This document shows positions 1-8,255 of a stretch of 64,000 nt of DNA, one piece after another. The position numbers and the translations under genes were made by a program. How positions within the stretch are numbered: position 1 is the first letter of the stretch; each line of letters starts with the position of its first letter. Source of the DNA: Methylobacter sp. (GTDB taxonomy: Bacteria > Pseudomonadota > Gammaproteobacteria > Methylococcales > Methylomonadaceae); the NCBI GenBank assembly GCA_030653985.1, contig JAURYJ010000054.1, positions 62,001-126,000 on the forward strand. Direction: 5' to 3'. Below the pieces are notes generated by a model, which ran no database searches, was not told the origin of the DNA, and saw only the letters and a program-made list of their open reading frames with translations.

Positions 1-391
1 CATTGAAAGAGCCAACTATCACGCTCCCTGGGGAGAGGACATTTTCAGGGATTGCTTTAAAGCTAATTATAGCTGCTGGGTCTGTGAAGAGAATGAGACT
101 GTGCTGGGTTACAGCATACTTTCGATTAGTGTAGGCGAAGCGCATGTGTTAAATATTTGCGTGGCGGCTGCCGAACAGGGGCAAGGGATAGGCCGTAAAA
201 TGCTGCAAAACCTTATCGAAACCGCCAGAGGCCGGGCAGAAACCATGTTTCTTGAAGTCAGGCCGTCTAATACCGCCGCCATCGCCCTTTATGAGGACAT
301 GGGGTTCAATGAAATCGGCATCAGAAAAGGCTATTATCCGGCAGAAAACGGCCGCGAAGATGCGTTAATGCTGGCGTTGCAAATTTTTTAA
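1..391 (+). CDS. rimI: Ribosomal protein bS18 (S18) alanine N-acetyltransferase RimI, 3' part
   Basis: GNAT-family acetyltransferase cut by the window edge; the reading frame is open from base 2 and ends at a stop at 391. Visible are the acetyl-CoA binding segment (QGQGIGRKML) and the RimI C-terminal signature (LEVRPSNTAAIALYEDMGF, then KGYYPAENGREDA), which aligns throughout with RimI. RimI acetylates the N-terminal alanine of ribosomal protein bS18 in the cytoplasm. Only about the first 15-20 residues are missing. The GTG at 101 is not the start, since homology continues upstream of it. It is convergent with suhB, with a shared hairpin between them. Confidence 0.9.
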   Translation, partial: IERANYHAPWGEDIFRDCFKANYSCWVCEENETVLGYSILSISVGEAHVLNICVAAAEQGQGIGRKMLQNLIETARGRAETMFLEVRPSNTAAIALYEDMGFNEIGIRKGYYPAENGREDALMLALQIF

Positions 392-399
392 GATAAAAA

Positions 400-450
400 A
401 GACGAAAGGCGAAAGGCGAAAACTCACTTCTCGGCCTTCGTCTTTCGTCT
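400..450. terminator. Hairpin between convergent rimI and suhB
   Basis: Perfect 9-bp stem AGACGAAAG (400-408) / CTTTCGTCT (442-450) separated by 33 nt. On the minus strand it is followed by a T-rich run, so it fits a factor-independent terminator for suhB; on the plus strand it could also serve rimI. Confidence 0.6.
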
Positions 451-461
451 ATATATTTCAA

Positions 462-1256
462 TTATTTTAAATTATCCGTCACATACGGCTCGATAAGCTG
501 GTACATGATCTGATGCATTTTGGGGCTAGCAGCGATCACGTTGCCTGACTCCAGATACTTATCATTGAAAGAAAAATCGGTAATGACACCGCCTGCTTCT
601 TTTATCAATAAAAGACCGGCGGCCATATCCCACTCCATCAAGCCTATTTCCCAAAAACCATCCAAGCGACCGGCAGCTACATAGGCCAAATCTAGTGCTG
701 CAGAACCTGCGCGGCGAATGCCGGCTGAATCAACGGCTATTGCACGGAACATTTTTAAATAAGCATCCATGTGCAAATCGGTTTTAAACGGAAAGCCGGT
801 GCCGATTAATGCACCTTTCAAACTGTTCTGATTGGTCACCCGAAGACGACGGCTGTTTAACATGGCCCCACCACCGCGTTTGGCGGTGAATAACTCATCG
901 CGTAACGGGTCGTAAACGACGCCGATTTCAATCTTGCCTTTATGCTTTAGAGCAATGGAAACAGCGTATTGCGGAAAACCGTGCAGAAAGTTGGTGGTGC
1001 CGTCCAGCGGATCAATAATCCAGACAAAATCGTTACCCTGATGCTCGCCGCTTTCTTCTGCCAGGATGCTGTGCTCAGGATAAGCCGTCTTGATAATGTT
1101 GATGATTTCCCGTTCGGCCATACGATCGACCTCACTGGCATAATCGTTTTTACCTTTTTGGTCGACCTTCAGGTGACCGATATTATCTGATGAGCGGAGG
1201 ATCAAGTCGCCGGCGCTTCTTGCGGCACGGACGGCAGTATTTAACATGGGTTGCAT
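462..1256 (-). CDS. suhB: Inositol-1-monophosphatase SuhB
   Basis: 264-residue Mg-dependent phosphatase of the FIG superfamily. It hydrolyses inositol phosphates; in E. coli SuhB also joins the rRNA antitermination complex. Metal-binding motifs are all present: EESGE near residue 70, DPLDGTTNF near 85-93 and EWDMAAG near 212. The start is placed at the ATG at 1254-1256 (MQPMLNTAVRAARSAG), which matches the usual SuhB N-terminus (MHPMLN). A longer frame opens at 1322, but the extra 22 residues are unlike the family. It is divergent from trmJ, as is common in gammaproteobacteria. Confidence 0.93.
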   Translation of the reverse strand: MQPMLNTAVRAARSAGDLILRSSDNIGHLKVDQKGKNDYASEVDRMAEREIINIIKTAYPEHSILAEESGEHQGNDFVWIIDPLDGTTNFLHGFPQYAVSIALKHKGKIEIGVVYDPLRDELFTAKRGGGAMLNSRRLRVTNQNSLKGALIGTGFPFKTDLHMDAYLKMFRAIAVDSAGIRRAGSAALDLAYVAAGRLDGFWEIGLMEWDMAAGLLLIKEAGGVITDFSFNDKYLESGNVIAASPKMHQIMYQLIEPYVTDNLK

Positions 1257-1367
1257 AGGCGGATTTATATAAGCATAGACGATTGCAAAGGAGCAATGGT
1301 CGAAAACCCCATATAATACCAAATATTTTGCTAAACTTAGGCTCTTTTTTTAACTAAGGACATCGCC

Positions 1368-2108
1368 TTGCTGTCTACTATAAAAATAGTACTGGTCGAA
1401 ACAACGCATCCGGGGAATATAGGTGCCGTTGCCCGTGCCATGAAAAACATGAAAATGCACAATCTTTATCTGGTTTCGCCAAAGATATTTCCCAGTGCCG
1501 ACGCCACTTCCAGGGCTTCAGGCGCAGATGACGTGTTGGCTGGCGCCATTGTTTGCGAGACCTTGCAAGAAGCCATTGCCGATTGCCAGCTAGTGATTGG
1601 CGCTAGCGCCCGAGGTCGAACCATTAGCTGGCCGGAATTGTCACCGAGAGAATTCGCGGAAAAAGTGTTAGTGAATGAACCCGGCAGCAACGTCGCTATC
1701 GTTTTCGGCCGGGAAAATTCAGGTCTGAAAAACCATGAACTGGACCTGTGTCACTTTTTGCTACGCATCCCCTGTAACAGCGAATACAGCTCTTTAAACA
1801 TTGCTGCCGCCGTGCAGGTTGTGTGTTATGAATTATTTGTCACCTCCGGGCAAGCCGCCGAAGAACACATCCAGGTCGGCGATAAAGATGAAGACCCTTT
1901 GGCTACAGCAACGCAAATGGAGTCTTTCTATGCTCACATGGCTGAAGCATTAACCGATATAGGCTTTATGCATCCAGCCAAATCAAAATCTATTATGCGG
2001 CGTTTACGCCGGATTTATAACCGGGTGCAAATGAACACCAAGGAACTGGACATTCTCCGAGGCATCTTGAGAATGTCTCAAGGCCACAAAAGGAACAATG
2101 ATGCTTGA
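1368..2108 (+). CDS. trmJ: tRNA (cytidine/uridine-32-2'-O)-methyltransferase TrmJ
   Basis: 246-residue SPOUT-class methyltransferase that 2'-O-methylates position 32 of the tRNA anticodon loop using SAM. Trefoil-knot motifs are visible: [19 protein letters not shown] at the N-terminus, FGRENSGL near residue 112 and [18 protein letters not shown] near 133-150. The start is a TTG at 1368, supported by AAGGA at 1356-1360 and by the close N-terminal match to E. coli TrmJ (MLQNIRIVLVET). The 3' end overlaps cysE by 11 nt, so the two are probably translationally coupled. This trmJ-cysE-iscR order recurs in gammaproteobacteria. Confidence 0.93.
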   Translation: MLSTIKIVLVETTHPGNIGAVARAMKNMKMHNLYLVSPKIFPSADATSRASGADDVLAGAIVCETLQEAIADCQLVIGASARGRTISWPELSPREFAEKVLVNEPGSNVAIVFGRENSGLKNHELDLCHFLLRIPCNSEYSSLNIAAAVQVVCYELFVTSGQAAEEHIQVGDKDEDPLATATQMESFYAHMAEALTDIGFMHPAKSKSIMRRLRRIYNRVQMNTKELDILRGILRMSQGHKRNNDA

Positions 2109-2850
2109 CCGACTGAAAGAGGACATTGCCTGCGTCTTTGACCGCGATCCGGCAGCGCAGACAGCCTTTGAAGTGATGACGACTTACCCCGGATTTCATG
2201 CCATTTTAATTCATCGGCTCAGTCATTTTTTCTGGCTAGCCGAATTCAGATGGCTGGCACGATTTATTGCCCATATCGGCCGCTGGCTGACCGGGATTGA
2301 AATCCACCCGGGCGCAATCATCGGCAGGCGTTTTTTTATTGATCACGGCATGGGCGTAGTGATCGGCGAAACCGCCGTTATCGGCGACGACTGCACCTTG
2401 TATCATGGCGTCACCTTAGGCGGAACCAGTTGGGATAAAGGCAAGCGTCATCCAACTTTGCATAATGGCGTAGTGATAGGTGCAGGGGCAAAAGTTTTAG
2501 GGCCTATTGATATTGGTGAAAACGCTCGGATCGGATCAAACTCGGTGGTCTTGAAACCGGTACCGGCGGGCGCAACCGCCGTTGGAATCCCCGCTCATAT
2601 CGTCGATCCTAACAGTAAAGCCGCTACCGCCGAGCGTGACAAGATTGCCTATAAAATGGGTTTTCATGCCTACGGAGCAACGACTGACGTGGCCGATCCC
2701 ATTGCCTACGCGATTAATCACATGCTGGATCATATTCAAGCGATGGATAAGCAGATAGAAACCCTACAAAAAGCGCTTAATGATGCCGGCATTCACTACA
2801 AAGAGTCCCCAATCCCTAAACTGAACGGTTGCGAAATTGAGGATGAATAG
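2098..2850 (+). CDS. cysE: Serine O-acetyltransferase
   Basis: 250-residue acetyltransferase that makes O-acetylserine, the committed precursor of cysteine. After an N-terminal helical region, left-handed beta-helix hexapeptide repeats span roughly residues 70-170, with the signature [17 protein letters not shown] and the active-site histidine segment [12 protein letters not shown]. Two adjacent ATG codons (2098 and 2101) are possible starts. The C-terminal tail (about 70 residues after the beta-helix) is longer than in E. coli CysE and resembles the NifP/SrpH type. Its place in front of iscR and the cysteine desulfurase fits a role in supplying cysteine for Fe-S cluster assembly. Confidence 0.92.
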   Translation: MMLDRLKEDIACVFDRDPAAQTAFEVMTTYPGFHAILIHRLSHFFWLAEFRWLARFIAHIGRWLTGIEIHPGAIIGRRFFIDHGMGVVIGETAVIGDDCTLYHGVTLGGTSWDKGKRHPTLHNGVVIGAGAKVLGPIDIGENARIGSNSVVLKPVPAGATAVGIPAHIVDPNSKAATAERDKIAYKMGFHAYGATTDVADPIAYAINHMLDHIQAMDKQIETLQKALNDAGIHYKESPIPKLNGCEIEDE

Positions 2851-2948
2851 AGATTCAAGGATTAAGGATGCTTGCATTTATTGCGAATCGCTCAACGTTG
2901 AATCTTGGTCTCTACTCCTTGTACCTTTCTCCTGCACGCCAAGGCCAT

Positions 2949-2981
2949 AATAGTTGACTAATTTACTAGGTTAAGTATAGT
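2949..2981 (+). promoter_or_regulatory. iscR promoter overlapped by an IscR type-1 box
   Basis: A -35 box TTGACT (2954-2959) is spaced 16 bp from a -10 box TATAGT (2976-2981). The same bases form a type-1 IscR site: TAGTTGACTAATTTACTAGG then TTAAGTAT, close to the E. coli iscR operator (TTGACT..TTTACT..GGTAT). The overlap predicts repression of the isc genes by [2Fe-2S]-IscR. Confidence 0.8.
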
Positions 2982-3017
2982 AACAATATCTTAACGGTAT
3001 TTATAGAGGATACTATT

Positions 3018-3491
3018 GTGCGCTTAACTACTAAAGGTCGCTATGCGGTCACTGCAATGCTCGACTTGGCTTTTCACAGTCAAATCAAACCAGTAACATT
3101 GACTGATATTGCGACTCGTCAAACTATTTCCTTGTCTTATCTGGAACAACTGTTTGCCCGCTTACGCCGGGCAGGCATGGTAAAAGGTGTCCGCGGACCT
3201 GGCGGCGGTTACAAACTGTGTCGTAAAACCAGCGATATTAATATTGCCGAGATTATCACCGCTGTCGATGAATCGCTTGATTCAACTAAATGTGGTGGCG
3301 AAGCCAACTGCCAGAAAGAGCAAGCCTGTTTAACGCATGACCTGTGGGTGGGATTGAGTGAACAGATTAGAGATTATTTAGAGGAAATTTCTTTAGCCGA
3401 CCTATTAGAAAAGAATCAGGTTCAAGACGTCGCCAAAAGACAGGATCACAATGCGCAGCACACTATTGAAATTTATCGTCATCCTGACTAA
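3018..3491 (+). CDS. iscR: Fe-S cluster assembly transcriptional regulator IscR
   Basis: 157-residue Rrf2-family winged-helix repressor that senses Fe-S status through a bound [2Fe-2S] cluster. The cluster ligands are intact: Cys92, Cys98 and Cys104, with His107, in the same positions as in E. coli IscR. The helix-turn-helix covers about residues 25-65 (ISLSYLEQLFARLRRAG). The start is GTG at 3018 with AGAGGA about 9 nt upstream. An IscR box overlaps the promoter, so autoregulation is expected. The residues after about 135 are divergent and probably disordered. Confidence 0.95.
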   Translation: MRLTTKGRYAVTAMLDLAFHSQIKPVTLTDIATRQTISLSYLEQLFARLRRAGMVKGVRGPGGGYKLCRKTSDINIAEIITAVDESLDSTKCGGEANCQKEQACLTHDLWVGLSEQIRDYLEEISLADLLEKNQVQDVAKRQDHNAQHTIEIYRHPD

Positions 3492-3509
3492 TACTTGCGC
3501 CGCGACTGT

Positions 3510-3586
3510 GCGGCATATACACCATCCTTGGCGATCGCCGCGACTGCTCCCGACAGTCTTGCGGCATATACACCATCCTTGGCGAT
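3510..3586 (+). repeat. 26-bp direct repeat in the iscR-iscS spacer
   Basis: The 26-bp stretch beginning GCGGCATATACACC occurs at 3510-3535 and again, identical, at 3561-3586, a 51-bp period. The second copy ends five bases before the ATG of the cysteine desulfurase gene and leaves no clear Shine-Dalgarno sequence. It appears to be a recent tandem duplication of a 51-bp block. Confidence 0.9.
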
Positions 3587-3590
3587 ATAA

Positions 3591-4694
3591 ATGATTTACT
3601 TTGATCATAACGCGACCACACCGATAGATGATCGCGTTTTCGATGCTATGCTGCCTTTTCTGAAAACATTCTACGGAAATCCGTCCAGCTTATATCGCCA
3701 CGGCAGAGCCTGTCGTAGCGCTATCGATGCGGCGCGTGAACAGCTTGCAGCTCTGATTGGCGCCCAATCGGGGCAAATTATTTTTACCAGCGGCGGCACG
3801 GAAGCCAACAACCTAGCTTTGGCAACGCTGGCTCCTCAGGCCAGACTCGCGGTTTCAGCTATTGAACATCCCTCGGTTATTGAACCTGCCGTACATCTGC
3901 AAAGCTTGGGACATCCGCTTACCCTGCTTGATGTCGATGCAAACGGGCGGATTACGCAGGAGGCTATCGACGAAGCGATTTTGCTAAAACCTAGCCTGGT
4001 GTCGATAATGCTCGCCAATAACGAAACCGGCGCAATACAGAATATCGAACACTATGCCGACCAGCTAAAAGCACACGGCATCAAGGTTCATACCGATGCG
4101 GTGCAGGCGCTGGGAAAAATCCCAGTCGATTTCAACCGGCTCGGTGCGCATTTAATGTCGCTGTCCAGCCATAAAATCTACGGGCCAAAAGGTTGCGGAG
4201 CACTGGTCTTTGAAAAATCTGTAGCCATAAAACCCATCTTGTTAGGTGGCGGGCAGGAACAAGGATTCAGAGCCGGGACTGAAAATGTCGCCGCTATCGT
4301 TGGTTTTGGTAAGGCGGCAGAACTTGCCAAATTAGAACTTGCCGAACGCCAGGCACATTTGCTAAAACTGAGGACGCTTCTGGAACATGGCTTAAGCGCT
4401 ATGCCCGGCCTGACTGTTTTTGCAGAGCAGGCAGAACGATTACCCAATACCGTACACGTGGGTATCCACGGTATCGATGGCGAGATGCTGCTGATGCAGC
4501 TGGATCAAAAAGGCATTGCGGTGTCCAGCGGCTCAGCCTGCGCTAGCGGCATCAGAGAAGCCAGTCCGGTTTTGGTTGCCATGGGCATTAATCCTGCCCA
4601 AGCAAAAAGCGCAATTCGCATCAGTTTAGGCAAAGCCAACACTGAAGCTGAAATTATTGAATTTATCAAACAAATAAAATCCTTAACACGATAA
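3591..4694 (+). CDS. iscS: Cysteine desulfurase (NifS/IscS family)
   Basis: 367-residue PLP-dependent enzyme that removes sulfur from cysteine for Fe-S cluster and other sulfur-transfer pathways. PLP-binding Lys195 lies in SSHKIYGPKG and the persulfide-forming Cys317 in SSGSACASG. Other family motifs are YFDHNATT at the N-terminus, SGGTEANN near 67-74 and HTDAVQ near 168. It is about 40 residues shorter than E. coli IscS and looks closer to the NifS-like subgroup, so the symbol is approximate. It lies between iscR and iscA with no iscU, hscBA or fdx next to it. Confidence 0.92.
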   Translation: MIYFDHNATTPIDDRVFDAMLPFLKTFYGNPSSLYRHGRACRSAIDAAREQLAALIGAQSGQIIFTSGGTEANNLALATLAPQARLAVSAIEHPSVIEPAVHLQSLGHPLTLLDVDANGRITQEAIDEAILLKPSLVSIMLANNETGAIQNIEHYADQLKAHGIKVHTDAVQALGKIPVDFNRLGAHLMSLSSHKIYGPKGCGALVFEKSVAIKPILLGGGQEQGFRAGTENVAAIVGFGKAAELAKLELAERQAHLLKLRTLLEHGLSAMPGLTVFAEQAERLPNTVHVGIHGIDGEMLLMQLDQKGIAVSSGSACASGIREASPVLVAMGINPAQAKSAIRISLGKANTEAEIIEFIKQIKSLTR

Positions 4695-4703
4695 AGAGGT
4701 TGT

Positions 4704-5027
4704 ATGTCTGTCTCATTAACTGAAAGTGCCGCAAGGCAAATCAAAAAACAACTGGAAAAACGCGGCAAAGGCTTAGGCTTAAAGCTGGGCGTAAAGCAAT
4801 CCGGTTGCTCTGGATATGCTTATACGATTGATTACGCCGATGCGCTGAATGAAGGCGATGCGGTGTTTGAAAATTTCGCCGTAAAAGTCATCGTCGCCGC
4901 AAACGACCTGGAATTTGTCGACGGTATAGAACTGGATTATCGCCGGGAAGGCATTAACGAAGCCTTCCAGTTCAACAACCCGAATGTAAAAGGCACCTGC
5001 GGCTGCGGCGAGAGCTTTTCTGTTTAA
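4704..5027 (+). CDS. iscA: Iron-sulfur cluster assembly A-type protein IscA
   Basis: 107-residue A-type carrier. The three conserved cysteines are present: Cys35 (QSGCSGY) and Cys99/Cys101 (GTCGCGESF). The family binds iron or a cluster and delivers [4Fe-4S] clusters to apoproteins. It begins 9 nt after the desulfurase stop, so it is the last gene of an iscR-iscS-iscA operon. The downstream gap (5028-5110) has a 7-bp inverted repeat, GGGTTCC at 5070-5076 and GGAACCC at 5091-5097, without a T-run. Confidence 0.94.
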   Translation: MSVSLTESAARQIKKQLEKRGKGLGLKLGVKQSGCSGYAYTIDYADALNEGDAVFENFAVKVIVAANDLEFVDGIELDYRREGINEAFQFNNPNVKGTCGCGESFSV

Positions 5028-5110
5028 AAAGAATTTTCACCACCAAGGATATGAAGAAAAAATTGGCACGGGTTCCCAATCTGGAATTTTGGAACCCTAA
5101 TACGCGATGC

Positions 5111-5896
5111 TCACGACAAGTCTTGTAACAGATTACTCAAGCTTGCAAACTCCGCCAGCGTAATGCTTTCGGCCCTTAATATCGGGTTTATACCTAAAGC
5201 GACAATGTCTTCCTCGGCAATGAGTTTTTTCAGCGAATTACGCAAGGTTTTTCGCCGCTGCGAGAACGCCTGCGTGACTACCCGATTGAGCTTTGCCATA
5301 TCATTCACCACAACAGGCGGCTGTTGATGCGGCACCAATCTGACGATAGCCGACGTTACCTGCGGCATCGGATCGAAGCTTTCCGGCGGCACTTCGAATA
5401 ACATCTCAGTTTCGCAAAAATATTGCATCATGACGCTAAGCCTGCCGTACTTTTTACTGCCCGGAGCTGCGCAAATTCGGTCAACCACTTCCTTTTGCAG
5501 CATGAAATGCATATCTTCGATGCAATAAGCGTTATCCAGCAAATGGAACATCAGCGGTGTTGAAATGTTATAGGGCAAATTGCCGATAATGCGCAATTTT
5601 TGACCCTCATCAGCCAGCGCCGAAAAATCAAACCTTAACGCATCGGCGCTGTGAATTTGTAGCTTAGGGTATTGCTTGAACTTCTCCCTGAGCAAAACCA
5701 CCAGATCCCTATCAAGCTCAACTACGTCCAACCGCACTTTTTCGTTCAGTAACGGCTCGGTCAATGCACCCTGCCCGGGCCCAATCTCGACCCAATGTTG
5801 GTCAGGAATAGCCTGAATGCTGGAGATAATATTGTAAATAATATTGTGGTCATGAAGAAAATTCTGACCGAAGCGCTTGCGCGGAGTATGTGCCAT
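5111..5896 (-). CDS. rsmA: 16S rRNA (adenine1518/1519-N6)-dimethyltransferase RsmA (KsgA)
   Basis: 261-residue SAM-dependent methyltransferase that dimethylates the two adjacent adenines of helix 45 in 16S rRNA late in 30S assembly. It shows the RsmA N-terminus RKRFGQNFLHD, the SAM motif EIGPGQGALT and the catalytic motif NLPYNIS. It starts 9 nt after the stop of pdxA. The pdxA-rsmA pair is a standard gammaproteobacterial operon. Confidence 0.95.
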   Translation of the reverse strand: MAHTPRKRFGQNFLHDHNIIYNIISSIQAIPDQHWVEIGPGQGALTEPLLNEKVRLDVVELDRDLVVLLREKFKQYPKLQIHSADALRFDFSALADEGQKLRIIGNLPYNISTPLMFHLLDNAYCIEDMHFMLQKEVVDRICAAPGSKKYGRLSVMMQYFCETEMLFEVPPESFDPMPQVTSAIVRLVPHQQPPVVVNDMAKLNRVVTQAFSQRRKTLRNSLKKLIAEEDIVALGINPILRAESITLAEFASLSNLLQDLS

Positions 5897-5905
5897 TTTA
5901 TTTGT

Positions 5906-6895
5906 TTATTGCGTAATCATGGTTAATGCAGTTTGCAAAGCAAACTGAAGACTGCCTAAATCGGCCTTACCGCTGCCGGCAAGATCCAGCGCCGTGCCGT
6001 GGTCAACCGAAGTGCGGATAATCGGTAGCCCCAGCGTAATATTGACAGCTTTCCCGAATCCGATATATTTAAGCACCGGCAAGCCCTGGTCATGATACAT
6101 CGCCAATACCGCATCTGCCGTAGCCAAATACTTGTCGGTGAACAGCGTGTCAGCCGGTAACGGCCCATGCAAATTCAAGCCCTGCTTGCGAAAGGTATCA
6201 AGTACCGGTTCGATAATATCGATTTCTTCCCTGCCCAAATGACCGTTTTCACCGGCATGCGGATTGAGTCCGCACACCAGGATTTTAGGGAAATCTATGC
6301 CAAAGCGTGTTCTCAGTTCGTGATCTAGCACCCGAATAACTGTTCGTAAGCGGGTATGGGTAATGGCTGAACTGACTTCCGACAGCGGCAGATGCGTGGT
6401 CACCAACGCCACCCGCAAACCCGGCGTTGCCAGCATCATCACCGGATGTCCACCGGTAATGTCGGCAATAAATTCGGTATGTCCGCTAAAAGGCAGACCC
6501 GCATCGTTGATAACACCCTTGTGGACTGGGCCGGTGACCATCGCATCGAAAACCGCATCCATGCAGCCTTTGGTCGCTTTGGTGATGGTTTTCAACACAT
6601 AACGGCTATTGGCCGGATTCAATTGTCCGCACTGAACCGGCTCTGGCAGTTCCACCGGCAATACCGTCAAGCATCCGGCAGTCTGGGCCGCAGCAGGCGA
6701 AGAGCTGTCAAACTCTTTTATCTGTAGCGACAAACCTAACTGTGCGGCGCGCTCTGCCAATAATTTCTGGCTGGCTATAACGATAATTTCGCAGGGTAAA
6801 TCCTGCTGTGCCAGCTGAATACAAAGGTCGGGACCTATGCCGGCGGGTTCTCCGGGAGTTAATGCGATACGCGGTACGGGTAGCCTGATGGTCAT
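5906..6895 (-). CDS. pdxA: 4-hydroxythreonine-4-phosphate dehydrogenase PdxA
   Basis: 329-residue NAD-dependent enzyme of the DXP-dependent pyridoxal 5'-phosphate pathway. Its start [14 protein letters not shown] is the PdxA signature. The metal-binding histidine segments ([31 protein letters not shown]) and the C-terminal [16 protein letters not shown] motif are intact. It is the first gene of the pdxA-rsmA operon and lies downstream of tRNA-Asp. Confidence 0.95.
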   Translation of the reverse strand: MTIRLPVPRIALTPGEPAGIGPDLCIQLAQQDLPCEIIVIASQKLLAERAAQLGLSLQIKEFDSSSPAAAQTAGCLTVLPVELPEPVQCGQLNPANSRYVLKTITKATKGCMDAVFDAMVTGPVHKGVINDAGLPFSGHTEFIADITGGHPVMMLATPGLRVALVTTHLPLSEVSSAITHTRLRTVIRVLDHELRTRFGIDFPKILVCGLNPHAGENGHLGREEIDIIEPVLDTFRKQGLNLHGPLPADTLFTDKYLATADAVLAMYHDQGLPVLKYIGFGKAVNITLGLPIIRTSVDHGTALDLAGSGKADLGSLQFALQTALTMITQ

Positions 6896-7086
6896 CTGAA
6901 AGCTAAGATCAAAAAACAGTGATTTTACAGCATAACTATCGGGATGATTTCAAAAAAACGCTAATTTTGACGATAAAATCATAAATGATCTGGCCAAGGC
7001 GGCCAATCAGTTACGCTTGATGCAAAAAACTTACCGGCAGTTTACGGTGGATTGTTTTTTATCGGCAGTGAAATCATGCCTGGAGA

Positions 7087-7163
7087 TGGCGGAGCGAACG
7101 GGGCTCGAACCCGTGACCACCGGCGTGACAGGCCGGTATTCTAACCAACTGAACTACCGCTCC
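7087..7163 (-). tRNA. tRNA-Asp(GTC)
   Basis: On the minus strand a 77-nt cloverleaf runs from GGAGCGG to an encoded CCA (complement of 7087-7089). The acceptor stem pairs GGAGCGG with TCGCTCC (one G-T pair). The anticodon stem-loop is CCGGC-CTGTCAC-GCCGG with anticodon GTC, and the T-loop is TTCGAGC. The sequence closely matches E. coli tRNA-Asp. Confidence 0.96.
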
Positions 7164-7267
7164 GCAGTTCGAGCCGCGTATTCTATAAGATTACGCGCAT
7201 TCGTCAAGCCTATTCTTTGATAGGCGATAAAAAACTATCGGCGCTGAGCCTTGGTTTCCACTAACGA

Positions 7268-8245
7268 TTAACTGCGCATCTGCGCCATCAACTCTTCCGC
7301 TAAGCTTGTTATTTCACCGTGGGTAATAATGACCAGTCGCCCAATGCCATCATCAGAAACCCTTGCCGACAGCCGCGTTACCGGATAAAGCCTTCCGGCT
7401 GTTCCCTGCACCAGTAAGGGTTGCTTTTGCTCCGGCGTGTAAACCATGCCTTTTAAGCGGACCAGCTGTTTAGGATAGTGCGAGACCAGGTATTCCAGCG
7501 CTTTTTGTAACCGTTCCCACGGTAGCGGATGCTCAAGCTGCAAGGTGATGCTGCTAAAACCGTGATCGGGTAAATCGGGCTTTTCAGTATCCCGCAGTCG
7601 CCTGAATTTCTGGGGAAAATTCAGCAATACATCGGGATCAAGCGCCCCTTTCACAGCGGTCAATCGGGTTGCAGCGGGGGCCAATTGATCCAGGCGCGCA
7701 CTGATGCGCTCAATTTGTTCGGCTGTTGCCAAATCGGTTTGCGTCATGACCACCGTGTCTGCCCAGGCGATTTGCGCTTGAACTTCAGGAAAATAGTCAA
7801 AATGATCTTCATCCATAACCGCTGAAACCGTAGCGATAACGCCTTGCAAGCTATAACGCTGGGCTAGCCAACGCTCCCTTAACAAAATATCCAGCACCGG
7901 TTCGGGATTGGCAACGCCGCTGGTTTCAATGATCACCCGCTCGAAAGGCATATTCCCGGAAGCCCATGCCATGCGTAGATTTTTGAGTAAAGGTGTTAAC
8001 GAACCTATCACCTGACAACACAAGCAACCGCCAACCAAGGTTGATAACGGTACTTTATGCTCGCGCAGCAATTGTTGATCGATCGGTGTAGTGCCGAATT
8101 CGTTAATAATCACGGCGGATTTGGGCGCATGGCTCAATAAACGATTCAGCAAAGTGGTTTTGCCGCTGCCCAGAAAACCGCTGATGATGAATACGGGTAT
8201 GCGTTCAATGGCTTTAGCTGATGGTGATAAGTTGTCAGGATTCAT
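7268..8245 (-). CDS. COG0523-family GTPase (metallochaperone), fhcA-linked copy 1
   Basis: 325-residue G3E GTPase. It shows the P-loop GFLGSGKTT, the INEFG segment, the metal-binding CxCC motif (GGCLCC) and the Walker B/switch region IIETSGVANP. The usual guanine-specificity NKxD motif reads TQTD here, a divergence from the family. COG0523 proteins use GTP to insert zinc, cobalt or iron into client enzymes or precursors. It is the last gene of an operon, 10 nt behind fhcA, so the client is plausibly FhcA. That partnership is inferred from position only. Confidence 0.85.
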   Translation of the reverse strand: MNPDNLSPSAKAIERIPVFIISGFLGSGKTTLLNRLLSHAPKSAVIINEFGTTPIDQQLLREHKVPLSTLVGGCLCCQVIGSLTPLLKNLRMAWASGNMPFERVIIETSGVANPEPVLDILLRERWLAQRYSLQGVIATVSAVMDEDHFDYFPEVQAQIAWADTVVMTQTDLATAEQIERISARLDQLAPAATRLTAVKGALDPDVLLNFPQKFRRLRDTEKPDLPDHGFSSITLQLEHPLPWERLQKALEYLVSHYPKQLVRLKGMVYTPEQKQPLLVQGTAGRLYPVTRLSARVSDDGIGRLVIITHGEITSLAEELMAQMRS

Positions 8246-8255
8246 GGTTTATTAT

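Noticed and set aside
3405-3608. Minus-strand ORF with repeated QGWCICR
   Set aside because: The internal repeat is the 26-bp direct repeat in the iscR-iscS spacer, and the rest is antisense to iscR.
5070-5097. Terminator after iscA
   Set aside because: The 7-bp stem has no T-run, and the sequence belongs to the GGTTCCCA repeat family; mentioned in the iscA entry but not called as a terminator.
7017-7220. 67-codon plus-strand ORF
   Set aside because: It runs across the tRNA-Asp gene on the opposite strand and has no family resemblance.
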